Source of the DNA: Chryseobacterium geocarposphaerae
Lineage (GTDB): Bacteria > Bacteroidota > Bacteroidia > Flavobacteriales > Weeksellaceae
Length of the DNA stretch: 64,000 nt
Direction of reading: 5' to 3'
NCBI RefSeq assembly: GCF_002797535.1
Contig: NZ_PGFD01000003.1
Span: 1 to 64,000, forward strand
Positions 8,512 through 16,049 of the stretch are shown piece after piece. Position numbers and translations under genes: made by a program. Each line of letters opens with the position of its first letter. Position 1 is the stretch's first letter. Under the pieces are notes generated by a model. The model worked only from the letters and a program-made list of their open reading frames with translations. It searched no databases and was not told the origin of the DNA.

Positions 8512-9078
8512 TTATTTAGCAGTCACTTTTACTGTCATGTCGATATCATCTTTCACAAAAACATCCTGCATTGTAGACTTGTAAGCAACATCAAATTTTT
8601 GTCTGTCAAAAGAGAATTTATTAGACTCAATAGTTACCGCTCCGTTAGCAACTGCAATTTTAGCAGGGAAAGAAACAGGATTTGTTTTACCTTTTACTGT
8701 AAGATTTCCTGTTACTAAGCTATTGTATACTTTATCATTGTTTTTCTTTACAGAAGTGATTTTGAAAGTTCCTGTAGGGTATTTTTCAACTTCGAAGAAA
8801 TCTCCGTTTTTCAAATGCCCATTAAGTTTCTGTTGATATTCTCCTGAAAGATCAGTTGAATTAATAGAAGTCATGTCCAAAACAAAAGTACCTCCTACAA
8901 CCTGGTTTCCTTTTAAAACTACGTTACCAGACTTCACCTTGATAGTTCCGTCATGAGAACTTGCTTCAGATTTTGCTACTTTATACCCCCACCAGTGTAC
9001 ATCAGATGCTACTACTTTTTTTGTTTGCCCGAAAGCTAATCCACCAGCTAAAACCGCTAATAAAAATATTTTTTTCAT
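8512..9078 (-). CDS. YceI-family protein, periplasmic (paralogue, FNR-type box upstream)
   Basis: A 188-aa protein with a signal peptide (residues 1 to about 17, ending LAFGQ) and one YceI lipocalin-like domain covering the rest. It is a tandem paralogue of the 208-aa YceI gene downstream. Upstream on the minus strand are a -7 box TATTTTTG (9111-9118) and a perfect TTGAT-N4-ATCAA palindrome whose centre is about 41 bp before the expected transcription start. That is the usual activating position for a CRP/FNR-family regulator. Regulation by oxygen, nitric oxide or another signal of that family is therefore likely, though the regulator gene is not in this window. Confidence 0.87.
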   Translation of the reverse strand: MKKIFLLAVLAGGLAFGQTKKVVASDVHWWGYKVAKSEASSHDGTIKVKSGNVVLKGNQVVGGTFVLDMTSINSTDLSGEYQQKLNGHLKNGDFFEVEKYPTGTFKITSVKKNNDKVYNSLVTGNLTVKGKTNPVSFPAKIAVANGAVTIESNKFSFDRQKFDVAYKSTMQDVFVKDDIDMTVKVTAK

Positions 9079-9110
9079 TGAATTAAGTTATTACTTGTTA
9101 TTTACTGATG

Positions 9111-9156
9111 CAAAAATAGCTAACTTACTCAATAGATTTCATTGATGTACATCAAT
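9111..9156 (-). promoter_or_regulatory. Promoter with FNR-type operator before the YceI gene
   Basis: The minus-strand -7 box TATTTTTG occupies 9111-9118. The palindrome ATTGATGTACATCAAT occupies 9141-9156 and contains an exact TTGAT-N4-ATCAA, the FNR-type consensus. Its centre at about 9148.5 sits near -41 relative to a start at about 9107, a class II activator geometry. Confidence 0.65.
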
Positions 9157-9187
9157 AAAATTAATTATTTTCATGAATAATATCATC

Positions 9188-9216
9188 AAAAAAAATCTCC
9201 GAATTTCTTCGGAGAT
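9188..9216 (-). terminator. Intrinsic terminator after the glucokinase-family gene
   Basis: A 9-bp stem (9195-9203 with 9208-9216), loop of 4, with an A tract to its left that reads as a U run in the minus-strand transcript. Confidence 0.85.
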
Positions 9217-9221
9217 CTTAT

Positions 9222-10271
9222 TTATTCTTGATAATAAGCCGTATAGAGCGCCGCTCCGTTTAATGGCGTATTATTGTTCTTTATCAGGTAGATCGGAATG
9301 TTTTTCAGCATTTCTTCCATCTTATCACTGATTTTATATTTTTCGTAGAAGTTTTCCTTATTGATATAAGCTCTTATAGACTGAGGAATTTCTCCTGCAA
9401 TCAGCAATCCTCCTGTTGCTTTAAGCTTAAGTGCAAGATTATTGGCTTCTCTCGCTAAAAATTCCAGAAAAGTATCTAATGCTATTTTACAGATAAGAAC
9501 ATCCTCTTCCATAGCAGCCTTAAATAATTCCTCAACAAAGTCACCTTTTGTAAGCTTCTCTCCTAGCCATTCCGGTTCTGGATGTCTTTTTACGTCTCTC
9601 AAAAATCTGTAGATATTGAATAGTCCTGTTTTTGAAAGTACATTTTCCCAACTTACAATTCCATAAATATTATTCAAGAATTGATAGAATTCCACTTCTA
9701 CGTTGGTACGCGGAGAGAATTCGGAGTGACCTCCTTCCGAAGCAAAAGGTCTTAAATATTTTCCATCAAAGAAATATCCGGCTTCACCCAGTCCGTTTCC
9801 GGGTGCAATAATTGCTACATTCCCTTTTTCCAGATGGCCACTTGTATAAATAGGATCCAAATCATTATCTTCTAAAAGTGCCATACCGTATGCAGAAGCT
9901 TCAAGATCATTCAGCATATCAGCTCTTTCGAAACCGAATTTTGTGATAAATTCCTGCTGATCAAAACTCCAGCCTAATCGTATAGGATTACTTTTCCCAT
10001 TCATTACAGGGCCCGGAATTGCTATTCCCAATCGTTTTACGTTTTCTAGCTGATTATCCTGAATAAATTTTTCTAAAATCTCTGAAAAAGAAGAAAATGA
10101 TTTCGTAGGATAATGAGTCTGAATTTTTATATTAAGTCCCTCGTTACCGGAAACAAAATAACCTAATGTTGTCACATCTTCACTAAGGCTTGCTCCAATA
10201 ATCGAAACATTGTCATTATTACCATTCTTTACTCCTGGTAGATAAAGCGGAAATTTTGGATTTAAGTTCAT
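9222..10271 (-). CDS. Glucokinase-family protein (PF02685 type)
   Basis: The 349-aa protein resembles bacterial ATP-dependent glucokinases: LNDLEASAYG (near residue 120) carries the expected catalytic Asp, APGNGLGEAG (near 157) the second glycine-rich segment, and SEGGHSEFSP (near 180) the sugar-binding box. Oddly, the first phosphate-binding motif near the N-terminus, normally DIGGTN-like, reads VSIIGASLSEDVTTLG and lacks the Gly-Gly-Thr core. Either it is a diverged enzyme with another phosphoryl donor or substrate, or a sugar-binding protein without kinase activity. I chose the ATG at 10271: the earlier in-frame ATG at 10289 lies inside the -7 box TATATTTG (10287-10294). Confidence 0.8.
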   Translation of the reverse strand: MNLNPKFPLYLPGVKNGNNDNVSIIGASLSEDVTTLGYFVSGNEGLNIKIQTHYPTKSFSSFSEILEKFIQDNQLENVKRLGIAIPGPVMNGKSNPIRLGWSFDQQEFITKFGFERADMLNDLEASAYGMALLEDNDLDPIYTSGHLEKGNVAIIAPGNGLGEAGYFFDGKYLRPFASEGGHSEFSPRTNVEVEFYQFLNNIYGIVSWENVLSKTGLFNIYRFLRDVKRHPEPEWLGEKLTKGDFVEELFKAAMEEDVLICKIALDTFLEFLAREANNLALKLKATGGLLIAGEIPQSIRAYINKENFYEKYKISDKMEEMLKNIPIYLIKNNNTPLNGAALYTAYYQE

Positions 10272-10326
10272 AATCTCAAATTTTATCAAATATAATAATA
10301 CTTTTTGTAAATTCTATAAGGAAATA

Positions 10327-10356
10327 AAAAACCTTTTCACAAAACTGAAAAGGTTT
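10327..10356 (-). terminator. Intrinsic terminator after the outer-membrane protein gene
   Basis: An 11-bp stem (10329-10339 with 10346-10356) with a 6-nt loop. The minus strand continues into a T run. Confidence 0.8.
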
Positions 10357-10385
10357 GGTTAATAATTGTTTATAATAAAATATTA

Positions 10386-10949
10386 TTATTTTCCTAAAGG
10401 AATATTATAAGAGAATCCTACTCCGATGTTCCCCACATTATAGTCCTGTCCGGCTAAATCTCCCTTACTTCCTGCAAATACTTTCTGATATTGCACAAAG
10501 AAATTCCAGCTTTGGTTGTGGTATCCGATTTCCGGTTTGATATAAAATCCGCCGTCTGGCCTGTCTACTGTAGAATTAGAAGCAACTTTATCATCACCTA
10601 CCAGGAATCCGTATCCTAAGTCAGTTCCAAAGTAAAATCCTGTTTGTTTCGGATAAATTCTGATTAATGCTCCCACAGGAATTACCCCAACATCATTATT
10701 ATTATATCCGTTATTATCTTTTCCAAAATAGTGAGTATATCCCGTTGCGATACCTAAACCAAATCCAGGTGTAATAAGATTCTGGTAAGCAACATCTACA
10801 CCAGCTGACGCAGAAACATTATCGGAAGGAACTGCTAAACCAGCATTCGCTCCTACTTTAATCATATTATTCATTTTTGAGTCCTGCGCACTTAATACAC
10901 CCGCTGTTAAAATTCCAGCAAATAAAATTGCTTGTTTAAACATTTTCAT
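10386..10949 (-). CDS. Outer-membrane beta-barrel protein
   Basis: A 187-aa protein with a signal peptide (residues 1 to about 21, ending VLSAQ) and alternating hydrophobic strands typical of a small eight-stranded barrel in the OmpW/OMP_b-brl class. Strand-like segments include YFGTDLGYGFLVG and GNIGVGFSYNIPLGK at the C-terminus. Function is unknown; such proteins are abundant in Flavobacteriia. The frame stays open upstream to 11042, but those residues do not look like a signal sequence, and the ATG at 10949 gives a proper one. Confidence 0.78.
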   Translation of the reverse strand: MKMFKQAILFAGILTAGVLSAQDSKMNNMIKVGANAGLAVPSDNVSASAGVDVAYQNLITPGFGLGIATGYTHYFGKDNNGYNNNDVGVIPVGALIRIYPKQTGFYFGTDLGYGFLVGDDKVASNSTVDRPDGGFYIKPEIGYHNQSWNFFVQYQKVFAGSKGDLAGQDYNVGNIGVGFSYNIPLGK

Positions 10950-11314
10950 AACTCTTGATTTTTTAAATTTTACTAACCAGAAAGATGTAAAAATCGTGCC
11001 AAGCAAGGAAAAGCCAGTCTTTTTAACATTAATTAAAATCACAAAATAATGATTTTCAATTAATTATATTTCATTAAATTTAAATAGCTGTTTAACCATT
11101 TAAAAAAAAGAAGTACTTTATAAAATCAATTTTGCAGATCTGTCATTTTTACGAAAACAGAAGTCTGCTTCATTATCTATAGACTCGTCATTCCATTATA
11201 TTGCATTAAGAATGATAATCCATTCGGTAATCTTTAAAAGCAATATTAAGAATTATTAACCCGTTATTATTTTAACCTTTTTTCAACAAATCCATCCAAA
11301 AGCAAAATACCGAT
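10950..11314. other. Intergenic region, 365 bp, no gene seen
   Basis: This AT-rich spacer separates the divergent beta-barrel and DUF1800 genes and must hold both promoters. I see no full TAnnTTTG match, no convincing hairpin with a T run and no RNA gene in it. Confidence 0.5.
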
Positions 11315-12700
11315 ATGACTCTCCCATCGCTCATCAATAACAAACACCTTCTCTGGCGTGCAGGTTTCGGAGCAGGAATCAGCCAGTTTGAGGATCTTCA
11401 CAAAAAAGATATCAAAAGCTTAATCCATGATCTGTTTACAGAAGAAACCTTTCTTTTCATCAATTATGATACCCCTGATATTGTTGAAGGCGGTGATTAT
11501 ATGATGAACGATAAAGCTCCAGCCGAAAAGAAAAAGGAAATGCAGCGGGTTTACCGCGAACAAAACGAGGAGCTGAACCTGAATTTTCTTGACAAGATGG
11601 TGAATAGCAAAGAGCAAATGAGAGAAAAAATGGCATTTTTCTGGCACGGACATTTTGCTTCAAGAGTGGTCAACCCAAAATTCAACAGGCAAATTCTGAA
11701 TGTTATTCGAAAAAATGCGCTGGGAAATTTCAAAGATCTTTTATTTGAAGTCAGCCAGGCTCCTGCTATGCTGAATTTTTTAAATAATCAGCAAAATAAA
11801 AAGGATCATCCTAATGAAAACTTTGCGCGGGAAGTGATGGAACTTTTCACGATGGGAAGAGGAAACTATACGGAAAAAGATATCAGAGAGGGAGCAAGAG
11901 CATTTACAGGATGGGGATTTGACAAGGAAGGGAATTTTGTGGAGAGAAAAAAACTTCATGATGAAGGCACAAAAACATTTCTGGGTAAAACCGGGAACTT
12001 TACAGGAACTGATGCTTTAAATATCATTCTCGAACAAAAAGCAACTTCCAAATTTATCACTACTAAAATTTATAAGTTTTTCGTGAATGAAAATGTAGAT
12101 GAAACCATTGTTAATAAACTAAGCGAAAGCTTCTATCAATCTAACTACGACATCAAAAAACTAATGACAGATATTTTCTCAAGCTCATGGTTTTATGATA
12201 AGAAAAATATCGGCAACAGGATAAAATCTCCCATTGAGCTGATGGCCGGAATGATGCGAACACTTCCTATGAATATTCAAAATCCGGAGAACCTCATCGT
12301 TTATCAGAAATTACTGGGACAAATGCTGCTGTATCCACCTAATGTTGCAGGCTGGCCGAACGGAAAATCGTGGATTGACAGTTCTACACTGATGCTGAGA
12401 CTTCAGATTCCTCAGATCTGGTCAGGATTAAGACCACTCGATTATCGTCCCAAAGAAGATGATGACCTGGATATGGGATTGAAAAACAATACAAACACCT
12501 TAGCAAAAAGCTTTAAAAACCCGAATATCACAATTGACTGGGCCCGTGTGGAAAAGATATTTAATGGAAAAAATGTTGAGAATTATTTAATTCAAAACAA
12601 TACATCATTAGATATGAGCTCCGTGAAAAATTTCTCTGACAGTACTGTGAAAATGAATGTCATTAATCTTATGTCAACACCAGAATATCAGTTAATGTAG
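11315..12700 (+). CDS. DUF1800 family protein
   Basis: A 461-aa protein of the DUF1800 family, with typical segments HLLWRAGFG (near residue 12), KMAFFWHGHFAS (near 107), NFAREVMELFTMG (near 170) and YPPNVAGWPNGKSW (near 345). The biochemical role is not established; the family is nearly always next to a DUF1501 gene, as here. No signal peptide is obvious, although the partner has a twin-arginine-like one. The 90-nt gap to the next gene suggests one operon. Confidence 0.85.
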   Translation: MTLPSLINNKHLLWRAGFGAGISQFEDLHKKDIKSLIHDLFTEETFLFINYDTPDIVEGGDYMMNDKAPAEKKKEMQRVYREQNEELNLNFLDKMVNSKEQMREKMAFFWHGHFASRVVNPKFNRQILNVIRKNALGNFKDLLFEVSQAPAMLNFLNNQQNKKDHPNENFAREVMELFTMGRGNYTEKDIREGARAFTGWGFDKEGNFVERKKLHDEGTKTFLGKTGNFTGTDALNIILEQKATSKFITTKIYKFFVNENVDETIVNKLSESFYQSNYDIKKLMTDIFSSSWFYDKKNIGNRIKSPIELMAGMMRTLPMNIQNPENLIVYQKLLGQMLLYPPNVAGWPNGKSWIDSSTLMLRLQIPQIWSGLRPLDYRPKEDDDLDMGLKNNTNTLAKSFKNPNITIDWARVEKIFNGKNVENYLIQNNTSLDMSSVKNFSDSTVKMNVINLMSTPEYQLM

Positions 12701-12790
12701 TTTTTAGGAAGCAGGTAGCGGATTTTAGCTTATAGTTAAAATTGATTGAATCACCTGCAACCTATCATCTTTACCCTAAAACTTAGTTGT

Positions 12791-13975
12791 ATGTTAATTA
12801 AAAGAAGAGAATTCCTAAAAATAAGTTCATTAGCTACCGCATCTTTATTGATGCCGAACTTCCTGAAAGCAATGACATTCGATGAAGCACTGGAACCGAA
12901 CGATAAGATATTGGTCGTGCTTCAGTTTACAGGTGGAAATGACGGTCTGAATACCATAATTCCTACCCGAAACGATATTTATTTCAAAGAAAGAAATACA
13001 ATTGCCATTCAAAATTCATTACAGTTAACCGATGAAGCCGGTATCAACCCTGCACTTTCCTATTTTAAAGAATTATATGACAACGGTGAGCTTTCTGTGA
13101 TGAATAATGTAGGTTATCCCAATCCAGACAAATCCCATTTCCGAAGTATGGATATATGGCATTCCGCAAGCAGAAGCGATCAATATCTTGAAACCGGATG
13201 GCTGGGAAGATTCCTGGATGAAGAATGTTATCGCTGTGAACATCCGACACAGGCATTAGAAGTTGATGACATGTTAAGCCTGGCCCTAAAAGGTGAAAAT
13301 AACAAAGCATTTGCCTTTAAAGATCCGAAAAGATTATATCAAACCAGCCAGGAAAAATATTTCAAATCATTATATGACCACCATCATGATGACGAGACGG
13401 TTTCTTATTTGTATCAGACTTTAGGTTCAACCATCAATAATGCCGGTTATATTTTTGAAAAGAGTAAAGCTAAAAAAACGGAACAGCCCTATCCGAATTC
13501 TCAACTCGGAAAAGACTTCAAAACCGTTTCTTCACTGATAAAATCTGATATTAATACAAGAGTATATTATCTTTCAATCGGAAGTTTTGATACCCACGTC
13601 AATCAGAATGAAAGACAACAAAAATTATTCGAAGACATTAATGAAGCGGTAAAATCTTTTGTTGCGGATATGAAAAGTAACGGACTTTTCGACAATATTC
13701 TATTGATGACTTTCTCAGAATTTGGTCGCCGCGTTGCCCAAAATGCGAGTAACGGAACTGATCACGGAACGGCCAACCAGATGTTTTTCATCAGTGGAGG
13801 GCTGAAAAAGAAAGGCCTTTTGAACACACTTCCTGATTTAACGAATTTAAATGAAGGGGATTTAATTTATTCTGAAGATTTCAGAAAAGTATATGCTACG
13901 ATTCTTAAAAACTGGCTGAAGGCAGATTCTTCTAAGGTATTAGGCTGGAAGAATGGAGTGTATGATTTTATCTGA
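12791..13975 (+). CDS. DUF1501 family protein with twin-arginine-type signal
   Basis: A 394-aa DUF1501 protein, a family related to the alkaline phosphatase/sulfatase superfamily. The N-terminus, KRREFLKISSLATASLL, is a twin-arginine-type export signal, so the folded protein is probably moved to the periplasm by Tat. Further motifs are QFTGGNDGLNT (near residue 43), DTHVNQNERQ (near 265) and FSEFGRRVAQN (near 303). I chose the ATG at 12791, which places the RR motif at the very N-terminus; the earlier ATG at 12746 adds 15 residues that do not fit. Conserved partner of the DUF1800 gene upstream. Confidence 0.85.
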   Translation: MLIKRREFLKISSLATASLLMPNFLKAMTFDEALEPNDKILVVLQFTGGNDGLNTIIPTRNDIYFKERNTIAIQNSLQLTDEAGINPALSYFKELYDNGELSVMNNVGYPNPDKSHFRSMDIWHSASRSDQYLETGWLGRFLDEECYRCEHPTQALEVDDMLSLALKGENNKAFAFKDPKRLYQTSQEKYFKSLYDHHHDDETVSYLYQTLGSTINNAGYIFEKSKAKKTEQPYPNSQLGKDFKTVSSLIKSDINTRVYYLSIGSFDTHVNQNERQQKLFEDINEAVKSFVADMKSNGLFDNILLMTFSEFGRRVAQNASNGTDHGTANQMFFISGGLKKKGLLNTLPDLTNLNEGDLIYSEDFRKVYATILKNWLKADSSKVLGWKNGVYDFI

Positions 13976-14005
13976 TTTTTGAAATGCAACATATCATATA
14001 AAAAC

Positions 14006-14040
14006 AAAAAGAGACTGTTACAAAATCAACAGTCTCTTTT
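14006..14040. terminator. Bidirectional terminator between convergent units
   Basis: A 13-bp stem (about 14007-14019 with 14028-14040) carrying GAGACTGTT and AACAGTCTC, with A and T tracts on both sides. It ends the DUF1501 unit and the leftward WYL unit. Confidence 0.85.
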
Positions 14041-14070
14041 CTATAATATTAAATCTAACTACTTCTAATT

Positions 14071-14202
14071 TTATGCAGGAAGTTTCTTAGGCTCTGCTTC
14101 CTGTGATTTTTTATTCAGTTTCTCGGAAATTTTCTTTACTATAAACTCAATTACCAAAGGTGCTACAACCGCGAGAACAGCTTTAAATATTCTTGATTTC
14201 AT
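14071..14202 (-). CDS. Small protein with one hydrophobic helix (43 aa)
   Basis: From the ATG at 14202 the product is 43 residues: a basic start (MKSRIFK), a hydrophobic stretch (about residues 7-20, AVLAVVAPLVIEFI) and a lysine/glutamate-rich tail. It could be a small inner-membrane or amphipathic peptide. An upstream in-frame ATG at 14295 would overlap the WYL gene and adds residues that look non-coding. It follows the WYL regulator by 61 nt and precedes a strong terminator, so it may be the last gene of that unit. Function unknown. Confidence 0.5.
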   Translation of the reverse strand: MKSRIFKAVLAVVAPLVIEFIVKKISEKLNKKSQEAEPKKLPA

Positions 14203-14263
14203 ACTATTTATTTTTTTATGTTTTTTAAGAGATACAATTTTTAAGCCATAAATTAAAAAACAC

Positions 14264-15283
14264 TCAGTCTTCATCATCAATGATGAAATTTTCATAGTTT
14301 TTATGAGCCGCCATGAATTTCTCCTGCAATCTCAGTCTTAATTTTCTCGGTTTGTGAACCACCAAAGATTCCCCGAACCCCAATAAAAGTCTTTCCAATT
14401 CATAATTGAGCTGAACACAGATTTTGAAAATGGTTCCTTCATTCGTTTCACTTACAATTTCCTGGCTGGCATGAAAGGGCTTTGTTTTAACATAAGGTGC
14501 GTTGGCAGCATCTACAAAGAACACAACATTTCTAGGAACCATAGTGGGAGAAACTGTGACACCTACAATATCTTTAAAATACTCATCTCCATCCAGGTTT
14601 TTATCAATATATTCGATTTCTTCTTCAATCTGAATGCTTTCCATTCTGTCTAATGCCAGATTATAAGCATAGTCTTTATTAAAACAGATCAGAAACCAAC
14701 GGTTATTAAACTCTTTTAATAATTGCGGATGTACAATATAAGAATCCGATTCTCTGGCTTTAAAGCTTTTATAGGTAATTTTTAAAACTTTTTTATTTAA
14801 AATTGCATCATACAGAATATCAATATGTTCCAAACCTTTTAGCTGCTCATTTTTATCCAGGTGGATAATTGATTTCTGACTGGTTGAATGAATAGAGTCT
14901 TCCAGTTTTTGGATCACCCCGTTCATTTCCTTAAACATCGAAAAATCCTTGAACTGCTTTAAAATCTGCACCGCATTGTTCATTGCTTTCAGGTCGCTTT
15001 CATTTACAGAAATGTTATGGATGCTGTATTCAGGATCGCTGTATCTGTAATATTTTCTTTCATAGACTTCAATTGGCGCTTCATACCCGAACTTTTCACT
15101 TCTCATATTCTGCAAATCCAACTGCACCGTACGTTTGCTTACGAAAGATTCTTTTCCTTCAAACTCAAATAATGCTTCGGAACACTCGTCGATCAGATCT
15201 TCAAGAGTATATTTTTTATACTTATTCTTTAAGCATTTATCCAGTGTTTTGTATCGGATGAGAGCATTTTTATTGGATGACAT
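14264..15283 (-). CDS. WYL-domain transcriptional regulator
   Basis: A 339-aa regulator with an N-terminal winged helix-turn-helix (about residues 1-75, including VSKRTVQLDLQNMRS), a central WYL domain (about 150-240, with LKITYKSFKARESDSYIVHPQLLKEFNNRWFLIC) and a C-terminal WCX-like region. WYL domains bind nucleic acids or nucleotides and often control defence or DNA-damage genes. It is the distal gene of a leftward run that begins with a very large helicase, with a 60-nt gap to the preceding small gene, so it may control that run. Confidence 0.88.
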   Translation of the reverse strand: MSSNKNALIRYKTLDKCLKNKYKKYTLEDLIDECSEALFEFEGKESFVSKRTVQLDLQNMRSEKFGYEAPIEVYERKYYRYSDPEYSIHNISVNESDLKAMNNAVQILKQFKDFSMFKEMNGVIQKLEDSIHSTSQKSIIHLDKNEQLKGLEHIDILYDAILNKKVLKITYKSFKARESDSYIVHPQLLKEFNNRWFLICFNKDYAYNLALDRMESIQIEEEIEYIDKNLDGDEYFKDIVGVTVSPTMVPRNVVFFVDAANAPYVKTKPFHASQEIVSETNEGTIFKICVQLNYELERLLLGFGESLVVHKPRKLRLRLQEKFMAAHKNYENFIIDDED

Positions 15284-15343
15284 TTTGCTGAGTTTTAAAT
15301 TAACGAGCAGTTAAAAATATGTAAAATGAAATTTTTCGGACAT

Positions 15344-15676
15344 TTACTCCGAGCCTTCTCCTGTAATTATTTCATGAAAATGATCTGTTGAATACATCCT
15401 GCCTTCATATGTAAATCTTTTAGAAAACGGATGTACTTCGACTGTATAATATGGTGAGCCCTTAGGATAAATTCTAAACTCTATTTTCAAAATCCCTTCA
15501 TCGACCTCCTCAATATGATCAAGATTAAAATATGAAATTACGGGAATAATTTGTTCACCTGTTATTGCATTTTCCAATCCGAAACCGTTCACCCATAATG
15601 ACATTCTTAATTCATTCAGTTCTGTAATGAGCTTGAAATTTCCATTACAAAATATTTTCTCTTGTCTGTATTCCAT
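15344..15676 (-). CDS. Hypothetical protein, 110 aa
   Basis: I do not recognise this protein. It has no signal peptide or membrane segment and looks like a small soluble beta-rich protein, with acidic stretches (HIEEVDEGILKIEFR) and a C-terminal HFHEIITGEGSE. It lies 43 nt after the HopJ-like gene and 60 nt before the WYL gene on the same strand, so it is probably co-transcribed with the helicase unit. Codon use looks normal for the genome. Confidence 0.65.
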   Translation of the reverse strand: MEYRQEKIFCNGNFKLITELNELRMSLWVNGFGLENAITGEQIIPVISYFNLDHIEEVDEGILKIEFRIYPKGSPYYTVEVHPFSKRFTYEGRMYSTDHFHEIITGEGSE

Positions 15677-15719
15677 TTTTGAACTGGAGCTTACTTTGAA
15701 ATAATTTTATATAAAATTT

Positions 15720-16049
15720 CTATTTCCTTTGCAAAGCTTCGCCTTCAAAAGCAATTCCGTCCCAGCCAAATTCCATAAAGTTTCTGATATTCTGATGATC
15801 CGTGCCTTCAGGATTTTTCAGCACATCTTCTCTGTAAAATTCTCCGAAAAGATTCAGGGTATCTTCTTTTGATAAATTATTCAGTTTTGCATAACTGAAC
15901 ACTTTACACGAACCATTGTTCTGATTCTCTTCATTCACTGTATTTCCATTGGTAAATTTCGTTGGTGTAAAGTTGTAATGATCGTCAATATGAGCGATTA
16001 CCTCTTTAAATTGGATAGTTTCTGGTGCATTCTTTAATTGTTCTGTCAT
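15720..16049 (-). CDS. HopJ type III effector-like family protein
   Basis: A 109-aa soluble protein that matches the HopJ family in length and motifs: YNFTPTKFTNGNTVNEENQN (near residue 26), GSCKVFSYAKLN (near 47) and HQNIRNFMEFGWDGI (near 85). The family name comes from a Pseudomonas effector, but homologues are widespread in free-living bacteria, and no type III secretion genes are present here. Its start codon overlaps the helicase stop codon (ATGA-type overlap at 16046-16049), which suggests translational coupling. Confidence 0.8.
   Translation of the reverse strand: MTEQLKNAPETIQFKEVIAHIDDHYNFTPTKFTNGNTVNEENQNNGSCKVFSYAKLNNLSKEDTLNLFGEFYREDVLKNPEGTDHQNIRNFMEFGWDGIAFEGEALQRK

Noticed and set aside
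11420..11733. Small leftward genes inside the DUF1800 gene
   Set aside because: Several overlapping frames on the opposite strand are mutually inconsistent and show no protein-like features; the forward frame has strong family motifs.
15720..16049. Evidence for type III secretion
   Set aside because: HopJ-family proteins are widespread outside effector contexts, and no secretion apparatus genes occur in the window.
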